Of a stretch of 64,000 nucleotides of DNA, positions 1 to 9,084 are shown in pieces; the stretch's first letter is position 1; each line of letters opens with the position of its first letter. Under the pieces are notes generated by a model. That model did not search any database and was not told the DNA's origin. It worked only from the letters and a program-made list of their open reading frames with translations. The position numbers and the translations under genes are program-made. The DNA is from Vibrio sinaloensis (GTDB lineage: Bacteria > Pseudomonadota > Gammaproteobacteria > Enterobacterales > Vibrionaceae): NCBI RefSeq assembly GCF_000808535.1, contig NZ_JWLV01000023.1, positions 62,001 through 126,000 on the forward strand, in the 5' to 3' direction.

Positions 1-1
1 C

Positions 2-268
2 TCGCCTGTTAGACACAATGGACGAAGTGTATTTACTGGTTTGAACAATCCACTCACCGTGACCCGATACCACTCGTTGGTGGTGAAAAATGGCACTCTT
101 CCCGACTGTTTTGAGTTAACTGCTTGGACTGAGTTTGAAGATGGTGCTATGGATGAAATTATGGGCTATCAACATAAGACCTTACCGATAGATGCGGTCC
201 AGTTTCATCCAGAATCGATCAAAACGGAGCAGGGGCATGAGCTGCTCGCCAACTTTCTGAAGCGATAA
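2..268 (+). CDS. pabA: PabA, aminodeoxychorismate synthase glutaminase subunit (3' part only)
   Basis: The gene enters from the left edge; only about the last 88 residues are visible. They carry the C-terminal class I glutamine amidotransferase signature: a [16 protein letters not shown] stretch and then [12 protein letters not shown], where the His-x-Glu pair completes the Cys-His-Glu triad (the Cys lies outside the window). The family supplies ammonia from glutamine for 4-amino-4-deoxychorismate (folate) or anthranilate (tryptophan) synthesis. PabA is preferred over TrpG because pabA next to argD is a known gammaproteobacterial arrangement and no trp genes are near. Sequence alone does not fully separate the two. 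Confidence 0.85.
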   Translation, partial: SPVRHNGRSVFTGLNNPLTVTRYHSLVVKNGTLPDCFELTAWTEFEDGAMDEIMGYQHKTLPIDAVQFHPESIKTEQGHELLANFLKR

Positions 269-637
269 ACCCTGACTGGGATCACCTTTCTTAACATTTC
301 TTTCATAATTCAAGCGGCGAATATTCTGTGAAAAACTATTCGCAGCCTATGTCATTGCTACCTTTCAGCCCTTGCTATGCCTATGCTTAATCAGAGCTTA
401 TCTTTGTTATAAGAATATATTGCTTCATAAAACGAGTGGCATCGTGCATAAATACTCACACATGATGGGAATTCGGCTTTTTCAGTGTGGATAAAAAGCA
501 TAAATCACTATTGAAAAGGTTAATTGTTTGTAAATACAATGCCGTAATTGCTTAAAAGCAAAACAATATCTTATTTCATTGAATAGAAGTAAGGACACCA
601 TATTCGCTATGCATGCGGTATCGAGAGGGAATGTGCA
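269..637. promoter_or_regulatory. pabA-argD intergenic region with a candidate ArgR box
   Basis: This 369-base AT-rich gap holds no convincing gene. At 445-458 the sequence TGCATAAATACTCA resembles half of an ArgR operator (consensus TGAAT-N4-ATTCA). A weaker similar stretch lies near 486-500, roughly the distance expected for a tandem pair. ArgR control of the following arginine gene is expected from the family but is inferred here. I see no clear terminator for pabA. Confidence 0.4.
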
Positions 638-1852
638 ATGACTGTAGAAAATAATGTAGAACGCGGTTTGTTTGATGAGGTAATGGTACCTTGTTATAAC
701 CCAATGGAAATGATTCCAGTAAAAGGCGAGGGTGCTCGCGTTTGGGATCAGCAAGGTAAAGAGTACATCGACTTTGCTGGTGGTATCGCCGTGAGCTGTC
801 TAGGTCATTGTCACCCAGCAATGGTGAATGCATTAACAGAGCAAGGCCAAAAGCTGTGGCACCTCAGCAACGTGATGACTAACGAGCCAGCGCTGCGTCT
901 AGCGAAAAAGCTGACCGAAGTGAGCTTTGCAGAAAAAGTATTCTTTGCTAACTCGGGCGCTGAAGCGAACGAAGCTGCTCTTAAGTTGGCGCGTCGTTAC
1001 GCTGCTGATAAGTTTGGTCCAGAGAAATCTGAAATCATCGCATTTAAACAAGGTTTCCACGGTCGTACCTTCTTTACGGTCACTGTTGGCGGTCAAGCGG
1101 CCTACTCTGATGGCTTTGGTCCTAAGCCAGGTGACGTGACGCACCTACCTTACAACGATGTTGAAGCGCTGCGTGAACATATCTCAGATCGCACGTGTGC
1201 CATCATGATGGAACCGCTTCAAGGTGAAGGCGGCATCATCTCTCCAACAGACGAATTTGTTCAAACTGTTCGTGAACTGTGTGACAAACACAATGCACTA
1301 CTGATTTTTGATGAAGTTCAAACCGGTAATGGTCGTACTGGTCATTTCTATGCTTACCAAGGTTTAGGTGTTACGCCGGATATCCTAAGTACCGCGAAAT
1401 CTTTAGGCGGCGGTTTCCCAATTGGCGCGATGCTAACGACTACAGAGCTGTCTAAGCACCTAAAAGTGGGGACTCACGGTTCAACTTATGGTGGTAACCC
1501 ATTGGCGTGTGCTGTGGCAGAAGCGGTTGTTGATGTAGTGAGCGCACCAGAAACGCTTGCTGGCGTTGCTGAGCGTGAAGCGCTGTTCCGTGATGGCTTG
1601 GCTAAGTTAAATGATAAATACCAAGTTTTTGCCGAGGTTCGTGGTAAAGGGTTATTACTCGGTGCTGCACTTAATGATGAGTGGCAGGGCCGTGCTCGCG
1701 ATGTTTTGGTCGCAGCAGGTAAAGAAGGATTAATGGTACTAGTTGCGGGTGCAAACGTAGTGCGTTTCACGCCGTCACTTGTCATTAGTAAAGAAGAAAT
1801 CGAAGAAGGATTAGCACGCCTGGATAAAGCATTAGCGTCGCTAACACAATAA
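638..1852 (+). CDS. argD: Acetylornithine / succinylornithine aminotransferase
   Basis: A PLP-dependent class III aminotransferase of 404 residues, the normal family length. The PLP lysine is K254 in the motif [12 protein letters not shown], and the aspartate that contacts the PLP pyridine lies in [15 protein letters not shown]. The enzyme moves an amino group from N-acetylornithine (biosynthesis) or N-succinylornithine (arginine catabolism) to 2-oxoglutarate. It is followed by astA and astD, so it probably serves both directions (argD/astC). The start at [10 protein letters not shown] fits family alignments. The protein is cytoplasmic. Confidence 0.93.
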   Translation: MTVENNVERGLFDEVMVPCYNPMEMIPVKGEGARVWDQQGKEYIDFAGGIAVSCLGHCHPAMVNALTEQGQKLWHLSNVMTNEPALRLAKKLTEVSFAEKVFFANSGAEANEAALKLARRYAADKFGPEKSEIIAFKQGFHGRTFFTVTVGGQAAYSDGFGPKPGDVTHLPYNDVEALREHISDRTCAIMMEPLQGEGGIISPTDEFVQTVRELCDKHNALLIFDEVQTGNGRTGHFYAYQGLGVTPDILSTAKSLGGGFPIGAMLTTTELSKHLKVGTHGSTYGGNPLACAVAEAVVDVVSAPETLAGVAEREALFRDGLAKLNDKYQVFAEVRGKGLLLGAALNDEWQGRARDVLVAAGKEGLMVLVAGANVVRFTPSLVISKEEIEEGLARLDKALASLTQ

Positions 1853-1867
1853 TTAAAACATCTAACT

Positions 1868-1933
1868 GAGCTAAGTCATCATGCTTAGCTCGACTACCGA
1901 GACCACCAGTTGTTCTTCAAAATAGCTGGTGGT
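1868..1933 (+). other. Two intercistronic stem-loops between argD and astA
   Basis: Two separate inverted repeats lie in the 110-base gap: GAGCTAAG (1868-1875) pairs with CTTAGCTC (1884-1891), and ACCACCAG (1902-1909) pairs with CTGGTGGT (1926-1933). Neither is followed by a U-run, so they do not look like intrinsic terminators. They may stabilise the upstream message or tune the argD:astA ratio. Confidence 0.5.
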
Positions 1934-1962
1934 GTTGGTATGAGCATCAGGAGGGAGTATCG

Positions 1963-2982
1963 ATGCTAGTTGTTCGCCCTATCGCAATGTCGGATTACGA
2001 CGCACTACACACTTGCGCCGTCGAATCGGGTCACGGATTTACATCTCTACCAGTTAACGAAGAATTGTTAACCAACCGAATTACTCATTCAGAGTACAGT
2101 TTTACCAAGCCAGATGTTACAGAGCCCGGTGATGAAGGTTACCTAATGGTCGGTTTTGATAGCGAAACTGGCGAAGTAGCGGGTTGTACCGGAATTGAAG
2201 CTTCAATTGGCTGGGATGTGCCATTTTACTCTTACCATATCAGTACGATTGTTCACTCATCAGCAAAGCTGGGCGTTAACAATGTCGTTAAATTGCTGAC
2301 ATTTGGTAACAACTACACCGGATGTAGTGAGATTTGTACGCTGTTCCTAAGACCAACATTCCGTGGTGGTTTGAATGGTCGTCTTATGTCGAAGTGTCGC
2401 TTCTTAATGATGGCTGAGCACCCACATCGCTTCTCTAAAACGGTGTTCGCTGAGATGCGTGGTGTGTCTGATGCAGAAGGTAATTCGCCTTTCTGGCAGT
2501 GGCTGCAAGAGCATTTCTTCTCGATTGATTTCACCATGGCTGATTACCTAACAGGTATCGGTAAGAAAGGCTTTATTGCCGACCTTATGCCTAAGCTGCC
2601 CATCTACATCAACCTGCTAAGCAAAGAAGCACAAGCGGTAATTGGTGAAGTGCACGAGAATACACGCCCAGCGCTGCGCTTACTTGAAAAGGAAGGTTTC
2701 ACTTGCCGTAACTACGTCGATATTTTCGATGGTGGTCCAACGGTTGAATGTGATGTGCGCAATATTGAATCGGTACGTCATTCATTCCGAGCCAAAGTGA
2801 CCATCGCGGAGCATTCGAGCGCGAACGATTACTTAATTTCTAATACGTCTTTTGAAAATTTCCGCGCGACAGCGGCAAAAGCGGCCTATGACCGAGATAC
2901 CGAATCTGTGATTCTCTCTCATGAGGTAGCGGATGCACTCAAAGTAAGCGAAGGCGAATTCGTTCGAATGTTGGCTCAGTAA
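1963..2982 (+). CDS. astA: Arginine N-succinyltransferase
   Basis: AstA catalyses the first step of the arginine succinyltransferase (AST) pathway, transferring succinyl from succinyl-CoA to the alpha-amino group of arginine. The 339 residues match the AstA family in length and in the N-terminal [15 protein letters not shown] and central [22 protein letters not shown] segments. An AGGAGG-like ribosome site (aggaggga) precedes the ATG. It sits between argD/astC and astD, the expected pathway partners; astB and astE are not in this window. Confidence 0.93.
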   Translation: MLVVRPIAMSDYDALHTCAVESGHGFTSLPVNEELLTNRITHSEYSFTKPDVTEPGDEGYLMVGFDSETGEVAGCTGIEASIGWDVPFYSYHISTIVHSSAKLGVNNVVKLLTFGNNYTGCSEICTLFLRPTFRGGLNGRLMSKCRFLMMAEHPHRFSKTVFAEMRGVSDAEGNSPFWQWLQEHFFSIDFTMADYLTGIGKKGFIADLMPKLPIYINLLSKEAQAVIGEVHENTRPALRLLEKEGFTCRNYVDIFDGGPTVECDVRNIESVRHSFRAKVTIAEHSSANDYLISNTSFENFRATAAKAAYDRDTESVILSHEVADALKVSEGEFVRMLAQ

Positions 2983-3016
2983 GCCTGAATGTATAAAGAA
3001 TCTGAAGGAAGAAGTT

Positions 3017-4474
3017 ATGACACATTGGATTGCAGGTGAATGGGTTGCGGGACAAGGCGAGCCGATGAGTTCGCAAAGCCCGTACAACAACGAAGTGATT
3101 TGGCAAGGCGACAGTGCGACGCCTGAACAAGTTGAACAAGCGGTATCGGCGGCACGCAGTGCGTTTGTCGGTTGGAAGAAAATGAGCTTTGCAGAGCGCG
3201 AGGCGATTGTTTTGGCCTTTGCCGAAAAAGTGAAAGAGAACAGCGAGCAGATTGCGGAAATCATTGCCAAAGAAACGGGCAAGCCAATCTGGGAAACGCG
3301 TACAGAAGCGGCAGCAATGGCCGGTAAAATTGCTATTTCGATTCGTGCATACCATGATCGCACCGGTGAAGCGCAGCGCGAAGCAGCAGGCAACCAGATT
3401 GTGCTACGTCATCGCCCACTGGGTGTGATGGCGGTATTTGGTCCGTATAACTTCCCTGGTCATTTGCCAAATGGTCACATCGTGCCAGCCCTTTTGGCCG
3501 GTAACACAGTGGTATTCAAACCATCTGAGCAAACGCCACTAACCGGTGAGTTTGCGATGAAACTGTGGGATCAAGTTGGTCTACCAAAGGGCGTGATTAA
3601 CCTAGTTCAAGGTGCCAAAGAGACGGGAATAGCGCTCGCTGATTCGAAAGGTCTTGATGGCGTGCTATTCACGGGTAGTGCAAACACCGGGCATATTCTG
3701 CACAAGCAGTTTGCAGGACAACCTGGCAAGATGCTGGCGCTAGAGATGGGCGGCAACAACCCGATGGTGATTTCTGACAACTACGGCGACCTTGATGCCA
3801 CGGTTTACACCATCATCCAATCGGCATTCATCAGTGCAGGGCAGCGTTGTACTTGTGCGCGCCGCTTGTATGTGCCTGTAGGTGAGAAAGGTGACCTGCT
3901 AGTGAGCAAACTGGTGGAAGCAACCAACAAGATCCGTGTCGACCAGCCATTTGCAGAGCCTGCTCCGTTTATGGGGCCTCAAATTTCAAAAGCTGCCGCT
4001 GACTTTATCCTTGCTGCGCAAGAGAATCTGCAAAAGCTTGGCGGTGAGAGTCTAATCGAAGCGAAAGCGGGTGAGGCGGCATTTGTTACTCCGGGTATCA
4101 TTGATGTCACTGCGATTGCAGAACTGCCAGATGAAGAGTACTTCGGCCCGTTGCTGCAAGTCGTTCGCTACCAAGGTTTGGAAAAAGCGGTGGAGCTAGC
4201 TAACGACACACGTTTTGGTTTATCGGCTGGCCTAGTGTCTACCGATGACAGCGAGTGGGAATACTTTGTTGACCATATCCGTGCGGGTATCGTAAACCGC
4301 AACCGTCAGCTCACTGGCGCGAGTGGTGATGCACCCTTTGGCGGTCCAGGCGCATCGGGTAATTTACGTCCAAGCGCTTACTATGCCGCAGACTATTGTG
4401 CTTACCCAATGGCTTCGATGGAAGGCAGCGAAACATTGCTGCCTGCTACGTTAAGCCCAGGGTTAGATCTATAA
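3017..4474 (+). CDS. astD: Succinylglutamate semialdehyde dehydrogenase
   Basis: An NAD-dependent aldehyde dehydrogenase of 485 residues. The catalytic cysteine is C278 in GQRCTCARR and the general base is about E243 in [10 protein letters not shown]; the cofactor loop FTGSANTG precedes them. In the AST pathway it oxidises N-succinylglutamate 5-semialdehyde to succinylglutamate. The gap after astA is only 34 bases, consistent with cotranscription. The position after astA separates it from generic aldehyde dehydrogenases. Confidence 0.93.
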   Translation: MTHWIAGEWVAGQGEPMSSQSPYNNEVIWQGDSATPEQVEQAVSAARSAFVGWKKMSFAEREAIVLAFAEKVKENSEQIAEIIAKETGKPIWETRTEAAAMAGKIAISIRAYHDRTGEAQREAAGNQIVLRHRPLGVMAVFGPYNFPGHLPNGHIVPALLAGNTVVFKPSEQTPLTGEFAMKLWDQVGLPKGVINLVQGAKETGIALADSKGLDGVLFTGSANTGHILHKQFAGQPGKMLALEMGGNNPMVISDNYGDLDATVYTIIQSAFISAGQRCTCARRLYVPVGEKGDLLVSKLVEATNKIRVDQPFAEPAPFMGPQISKAAADFILAAQENLQKLGGESLIEAKAGEAAFVTPGIIDVTAIAELPDEEYFGPLLQVVRYQGLEKAVELANDTRFGLSAGLVSTDDSEWEYFVDHIRAGIVNRNRQLTGASGDAPFGGPGASGNLRPSAYYAADYCAYPMASMEGSETLLPATLSPGLDL

Positions 4475-4504
4475 CCACAATAACCCACTAAGGTTTCCCT
4501 TATT

Positions 4505-4596
4505 GCCTTTCTCAGCCGAAAGGCACTTTAAACGTCACAGGTTGAAGGCTACCTAATCAGATTTTCTGGACACATTTTGGTTAGGTGGCCTCTTTT
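4505..4596 (+). terminator. Probable terminator region after astD
   Basis: A small hairpin (GCCTTTC...GAAAGGC, 4505-4524) is followed by a longer one whose arms are AGGCTACCTAAT (4546-4557) and GTTAGGTGGCCT (4580-4591), then TCTTTTAT. The long stem plus T-rich tail suggests the end of the ast transcript. Confidence 0.5.
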
Positions 4597-4660
4597 ATAT
4601 CGAAAAACAATACTAATAAAGCTCTCTTTAACGTAAACAACCCCGATACAAGGAGGCGTT

Positions 4661-5452
4661 ATGACGCCAGATGTTTTGTTCCAACCGTTATGGAATGACT
4701 ATATTCAACGCTTATGTCCCTCTGCTGAAAAAGTGCATCAACTTCTGCAAGAAGACGAAGCATTGATCAACGACCATATTGCTTTGCGCACCTTCAATGT
4801 TGAGCCGTTAGGCATTGCGACGCTGGCTCAACCATTCCTTGATGCTGGTTACACCCCTTGTGGTGACTATGTGTTTGAGAGCAAAAAGTTAGTCGCCAAG
4901 CATTTTGAACATCCAGACCCAACGCAACCGAAAGTATTCATCAGTGAACTCAAAGTCGATGAGTGTTCAGCCGAGTTGCAGGCCATCGTGGCTAAACTGG
5001 TTGAGCAGGTAGACGCCTCTCAATTGCAAAGCCCAGAGTTTTTGTATGGCGGACGTTTGTGGGATCTTAGCTACGCTGATTTCCAGACGTTGGCAAAAGA
5101 GAGTGAATACGCTTCTTGGTTAGCTGCCCATGGTTATGGTGCAAACCACTTTACTGTGAGCGTGAATCAGTTAAATGCGTTTGACGAAGTGGTTGATGTG
5201 AACAACCATCTGCGTGATGCAGGCTTTACCATCAATGAGTTTGGTGGTGAGGTGAAAGGATCTCCAGATGTGTTGCTCGAACAGTCATCCACTATGGCAG
5301 ACAAAGTCCCCGTGCAATTTACTGAAGGCACAGAGATTATCCCGGGTGGTTTCTATGAGTTTGCCAAGCGTTACCCAATGAGCAACGGCGAGCTTTATCC
5401 AGGGTTTGTTGCGGCGTCTGCTGATAAGATTTTTGAAAGCACCAATGGGTAA
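4661..5452 (+). CDS. DUF1338 family protein (HglS/YdcJ-like dioxygenase fold)
   Basis: This 263-residue protein fits the DUF1338 family, whose characterised HglS/YdcJ members are Fe(II)-dependent 2-oxoadipate dioxygenase/decarboxylases. Likely metal ligands include the conserved His in NDHIALRTFN and His/Glu residues around HGYGANHFTVSVN and PGGFYEFAKRYP. It is shorter than YdcJ and belongs to the compact version common in marine bacteria. It has a strong site (aaggaggcgtt) before the ATG. Its place between astD and crp is typical of Vibrio. The substrate is unknown; a link to amino-acid breakdown is only inferred. Confidence 0.75.
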   Translation: MTPDVLFQPLWNDYIQRLCPSAEKVHQLLQEDEALINDHIALRTFNVEPLGIATLAQPFLDAGYTPCGDYVFESKKLVAKHFEHPDPTQPKVFISELKVDECSAELQAIVAKLVEQVDASQLQSPEFLYGGRLWDLSYADFQTLAKESEYASWLAAHGYGANHFTVSVNQLNAFDEVVDVNNHLRDAGFTINEFGGEVKGSPDVLLEQSSTMADKVPVQFTEGTEIIPGGFYEFAKRYPMSNGELYPGFVAASADKIFESTNG

Positions 5453-5493
5453 GTTCGAACAGGGATTACCTAGTTTATATTGCTCATAAACAA

Positions 5494-5518
5494 AAAAGCC
5501 ACCCAATGGGTGGCTTTT
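5494..5518. terminator. Bidirectional terminator between the DUF1338 gene and crp
   Basis: GCCACCC-AAT-GGGTGGC forms a GC-rich hairpin flanked by an A-run on the left and a T-run on the right, so it can stop transcription on both strands. The flanking genes converge here. Confidence 0.85.
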
Positions 5519-5540
5519 AAAATTCAGCGGTTAATCGAGA

Positions 5541-6173
5541 TTAACGAGTACCGTAAACAACGATTGTCTTTCCGTGAGCAGAGATTAGGTTCTGCTCTTC
5601 TAGCATCTTCAAGATACGACCTACTGTCTCACGAGAACAGCCAACGATTTGACCGATTTCTTGACGAGTGATCTTGATTTGCATGCCGTCTGGGTGAGTC
5701 ATCGCATCTGGTTGCTTCGCTAGGTTTAGTAGCGTTTGCGCGATACGGCCAGTAACGTCTAAGAACGCAAGGTCGCCCACTTTTTGGCTAGTCACTTGAA
5801 GGCGGCTTGCCATTTGCGCTGAAAGGCGCATTAGGATATCTGGGTTTACTTGAATTAGCTGACGGAACTTCTTGAATGAAATTTCTGCTACTTCACAAGG
5901 AGATTTAGCACGAACCCATGCGGTACGTTCTTGGTCTTCTTCGAATAGACCAAGTTCACCGATAAAGTCACCTTGGTTTAGGTAAGAAAGGATCATTTCC
6001 TTACCTTCTTCGTCTTTAATAAGAACCGCAACTGAACCTTTAACGATGTAGTACAACGTCTCAGCTTTCTCGCCCGCGTGAATTAGCGTGCTTTTTGATG
6101 GGTACTTATGAATATGACAGTGTGAAAGGAACCACTCTAATGTTGGGTCGGTTTGAGGTTTACCTAGAACCAT
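5541..6173 (-). CDS. crp: cAMP receptor protein (CRP)
   Basis: A global transcription regulator of 210 residues, the same length as the E. coli protein and almost identical in its C-terminal half. The N-terminal cyclic-nucleotide domain contains the cAMP pocket in [19 protein letters not shown] (the E. coli serine of ERSAW is threonine here). The long dimer helix follows, then a helix-turn-helix with recognition residues in [11 protein letters not shown]. As cAMP-CRP it binds TGTGA-N6-TCACA sites and recruits RNA polymerase. The gene is monocistronic between a bidirectional terminator and prkB. Confidence 0.98.
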   Translation of the reverse strand: MVLGKPQTDPTLEWFLSHCHIHKYPSKSTLIHAGEKAETLYYIVKGSVAVLIKDEEGKEMILSYLNQGDFIGELGLFEEDQERTAWVRAKSPCEVAEISFKKFRQLIQVNPDILMRLSAQMASRLQVTSQKVGDLAFLDVTGRIAQTLLNLAKQPDAMTHPDGMQIKITRQEIGQIVGCSRETVGRILKMLEEQNLISAHGKTIVVYGTR

Positions 6174-6365
6174 AATATCTCACTTCCTCTGCAGGGTACG
6201 CTTGCCGCTTTCCATGTTTTAGCTAAGCCTTAAATAGGCTTACTAGGATAAGAGCACTTTACAAATGCTGCAAGCCAACTTGTGTTTCGGTTACAAATAG
6301 TATCCTTTTTCGAAAACGATTTCTTGATTTTAATCGGGTCCTACTTGGGTTTTGCTACGCAAAAC

Positions 6366-6381
6366 TGTGCACATGATCACG
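6366..6381. promoter_or_regulatory. Candidate CRP-binding site upstream of crp
   Basis: TGTGCACATGATCACG matches the CRP consensus at 8 of 10 conserved positions. It lies about 195 bases upstream of the crp start, in the 241-base gap between prkB and crp. Autoregulation of crp is known in enterobacteria; its use here is inferred. Confidence 0.35.
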
Positions 6382-6414
6382 GTATGAAAAGTAATCGTGT
6401 TCTAGCCGTGAGTT

Positions 6415-7284
6415 CTAGCCAATTTTTCCTGTTTCGATGAGTTGCTGAAGGATAGGACGAACGATCAATTCCATCGCAAAACTCATCTTGCCGCCAGGCA
6501 CGACTAGGGTGTTATGTCGCGACATAAATGAACCATCAATCATTGCCAGTAAGTATGGGAAATCGACATTCTTAATTCCGCGTAAGCGAATGACCACGAA
6601 ACTCTCATCCAAGCTCGGGATGCCTTTTGCATTTAAAGGATTGGATGTATCGACGGTCGGCACTCGTTGAAAGTTAATGTGGGTGCGCGAAAACTGTGGG
6701 GTGATGTAGTTGAGGTAGTCATCCATCGAACGAACAATCGAATCCATCACCGCTTCTCGAGAGTGACCTCGATCGCGTGTGTCTCGAACAAACTTTTGAA
6801 TCCACTCTAAGTTCACGATTGGAACCATGCCAATCAAGAAGTCCACATGCTGGGCAACGTTAACATCGCCATCGACGACGCCGCCATGCAACCCTTCGTA
6901 GAAAAGAACGTCGGAGTTCTCTGGCAAGTCTTGCCAAGGGGTGAAGGTGCCAGGCATTTGATTGTATGGCACTGCCTCGTCAAAGGTGTGCAGGTAGCGG
7001 CGAACTTGCCCTGTACCCTCATGGCCATATTTACGAAAGAACTCAGCTAGCGCAGGAAAGTCGTTAGCTTGTGGGCCAAAGTAACTAATATGACGGCCTT
7101 GCTCGCGCGCCTTACGGATCTCCACATCCATTTCTGGTCGTGTGAAGCGATGGAAGCTGTCGCCTTCAACCCATGCGGGTTTGACGTTCATCATATTGAA
7201 CATCTTACGGAAAGCTTCTGAAGTGGTGGTAGTACCGGCGCCAGAAGAACCGGTAACGGCAATAATTGGATGTTTTGCTGACAT
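6415..7284 (-). CDS. prkB: Phosphoribulokinase family protein PrkB
   Basis: A 289-residue P-loop kinase of the bacterial phosphoribulokinase family. The Walker A is GSSGAGTTTTSEAF near the N-terminus, and the substrate loop and YEGLHGG motif follow. The host has no other sign of a Calvin cycle, so the substrate in this family of heterotrophs is uncertain. Linkage to crp, yheU, yheT and yheS matches the E. coli order, which supports orthology. Confidence 0.88.
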   Translation of the reverse strand: MSAKHPIIAVTGSSGAGTTTTSEAFRKMFNMMNVKPAWVEGDSFHRFTRPEMDVEIRKAREQGRHISYFGPQANDFPALAEFFRKYGHEGTGQVRRYLHTFDEAVPYNQMPGTFTPWQDLPENSDVLFYEGLHGGVVDGDVNVAQHVDFLIGMVPIVNLEWIQKFVRDTRDRGHSREAVMDSIVRSMDDYLNYITPQFSRTHINFQRVPTVDTSNPLNAKGIPSLDESFVVIRLRGIKNVDFPYLLAMIDGSFMSRHNTLVVPGGKMSFAMELIVRPILQQLIETGKIG

Positions 7285-7366
7285 GACAAACCTTGTCGTT
7301 GAATACGTTCCTGTAATCGGAGTTCACTATAGCACGCTTTAGTAAACCGTCATTGTATGCAGTTCT

Positions 7367-7579
7367 CTAAAATTTGTTTTTGAGTTGAATGTCGACGGTT
7401 TCATGTAACTCGGAGAAAACCACGACCGCATCACCTGATTCGAGCTGTTTCTTAATTTGGTCAATCTTGCTTTGCAGTGACACCTCTACCGCTCCGTAGT
7501 CGGTTCCTTCCCTAAGGACAAACTCACGAATCAAGTTTTCTAACGTCTCTGGTGCAATGTCTTGCCAAGGAACAATCAT
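7367..7579 (-). CDS. yheU: YheU family protein (UPF0270)
   Basis: A 70-residue acidic protein beginning [20 protein letters not shown], the diagnostic opening of UPF0270/YheU. Function is unknown. It follows yheT on the minus strand by 38 bases and probably shares its transcript, as in E. coli. Confidence 0.85.
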   Translation of the reverse strand: MIVPWQDIAPETLENLIREFVLREGTDYGAVEVSLQSKIDQIKKQLESGDAVVVFSELHETVDIQLKNKF

Positions 7580-7617
7580 AAATACCTCTAGATTTTATGT
7601 TCGCAGATGAGGCGCTA

Positions 7618-8595
7618 TTATGCCGGATCGGTGAGACTTTCATAGTAGGCGGGCAGGGCTTCTTCCAGCCAAAACCGCGGTTTGATGGCACTGCCGGTAA
7701 CAAAGCCGACATGACCGCCTTGATCAAACAGCCGGTAATCGATGTTATCGGGCAGCACATACTTGGGGATCACCGCATCAGTCATAAACGGGTCGTCTTT
7801 GGCATGAATGATTTGCGTCGGGACTTTGATCTCTTTCAGGCGGTGGATGCCCGAACAGCGCTGGTAGTAATCTTCGGCATCTTTAAATCCATGCAGCGGC
7901 GCGGTGATTAAGTCGTCAAACTCGTACAATCGCGTCACCCGTTTGATGCATTGATAAGTTAGCCCCAACTCGCCCTTGAGTAAGTGGTGCTTTTGCAAGG
8001 CGCTCTTTTTCAATGAGGAGAGTAAGTAGTTTTTGTAGAGCTTAGAAAAGCCTTGTTCAATGCGCTCCGAGCAGGCCGAGAGATCCAATGGCGCGGAGAC
8101 AATTGTCGCGGCATCGAGTAGTGGGTCTTGATTATACTTAGCCAAGTAGTTCGCCAGCATATTTCCGCCAAGAGAAATCCCAACGGCAACCTTCTTTTGA
8201 GAAGGAAATAGGCTATCTAGGTATTGCAAAAAGAAACGGGCATCTTCGACTTCACCAGAGTGATAAGCGCGCGCCAACTTGTTGGGCTTACCGCTGCACC
8301 CGCGAAAGTGCATCATGACGGAAAGCCAACCTTGTTTGTTAAACGCATCCATCAAGCCATTGGCGTAAGGGCTATAAAAGCATCCTTCCAGTCCGTGGAA
8401 CAGAACAAAAATCGGTTTGCTTTTGGCCGCTGTAGTTTGGCTATCTTCACCCCAAGCGATATCAAGAAAGTCACCATCGGGGGTATCAAGTGTTTGCCAG
8501 ATAGGCTCAAACAGCGCTTTTTTTCGAATTAAGCGCGGAGCTAGGGTTTGAAGGTGGGGATTGGAAAGCCCTTTGGCGGCGACAAACTGAGTCAT
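7618..8595 (-). CDS. yheT: YheT family alpha/beta hydrolase
   Basis: A 325-residue alpha/beta hydrolase. The oxyanion region is FVLFHGLEGCFYSPYANG, the nucleophile elbow GISLGGNMLANYLAKY carries the catalytic serine, the aspartate lies in THAKDDPFM-like IIHAKDDPFM, and the histidine in FDQGGHVGFV. YheT-like proteins act as putative esterases with unknown substrate. It is in an operon-like run with the TIGR02444 gene and yheS. Confidence 0.88.
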   Translation of the reverse strand: MTQFVAAKGLSNPHLQTLAPRLIRKKALFEPIWQTLDTPDGDFLDIAWGEDSQTTAAKSKPIFVLFHGLEGCFYSPYANGLMDAFNKQGWLSVMMHFRGCSGKPNKLARAYHSGEVEDARFFLQYLDSLFPSQKKVAVGISLGGNMLANYLAKYNQDPLLDAATIVSAPLDLSACSERIEQGFSKLYKNYLLSSLKKSALQKHHLLKGELGLTYQCIKRVTRLYEFDDLITAPLHGFKDAEDYYQRCSGIHRLKEIKVPTQIIHAKDDPFMTDAVIPKYVLPDNIDYRLFDQGGHVGFVTGSAIKPRFWLEEALPAYYESLTDPA

Positions 8596-8604
8596 AAACA
8601 GTCT

Positions 8605-9084
8605 CTATAGGTTGGCGATGTTATCAATGGGCTCAGCGAAGGCTGAATAGAGGCGCTCGCCACCAAGTTGGCGGCAATACCGAAGCGTAAGTGGCTCGCC
8701 GAGATTCTTTTCCAATTGAACACTGTTAATGCAATCAACCAGATCAGATTGCTGCTGTTTTTCGAGTTGCAGTTCGAATTGGAGCGATTCTCGATAGACA
8801 GTGTCTGGCACTTGGCTTTTTAGCTTTCGCCTTAACTCACGGAAATTGAGGAGCAGGGCTTCGGAGCGTCCGAGACACTCCTCAACACGATGCCAATCTT
8901 GCTCACCAAAACAGACCTGTTGTTCGTCGAGCCATTTGAGCAGCAGTAATAAATTGACGTTACCTTTAAACTGATTTTGCAGAGCTAAGCACGCCTCTTT
9001 TACTTCTCGCACACTGTAGTACTGCAAGCTAAACTGCCACAAGCGCTCAAGTGTTAAAGAAATTTGTGCGTGCTCTGAACTCAT
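8605..9084 (-). CDS. TIGR02444 family protein
   Basis: A 159-residue, helix-rich protein with the family opening LERLWQFSLQYYSVREVKEACLAL (shown in part: LWQFSLQYYS). No catalytic motif is visible and the function is unknown. Its start overlaps the end of yheS by 4 bases, indicating translational coupling, and yheT follows 9 bases later. Confidence 0.75.
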   Translation of the reverse strand: MSSEHAQISLTLERLWQFSLQYYSVREVKEACLALQNQFKGNVNLLLLLKWLDEQQVCFGEQDWHRVEECLGRSEALLLNFRELRRKLKSQVPDTVYRESLQFELQLEKQQQSDLVDCINSVQLEKNLGEPLTLRYCRQLGGERLYSAFAEPIDNIANL

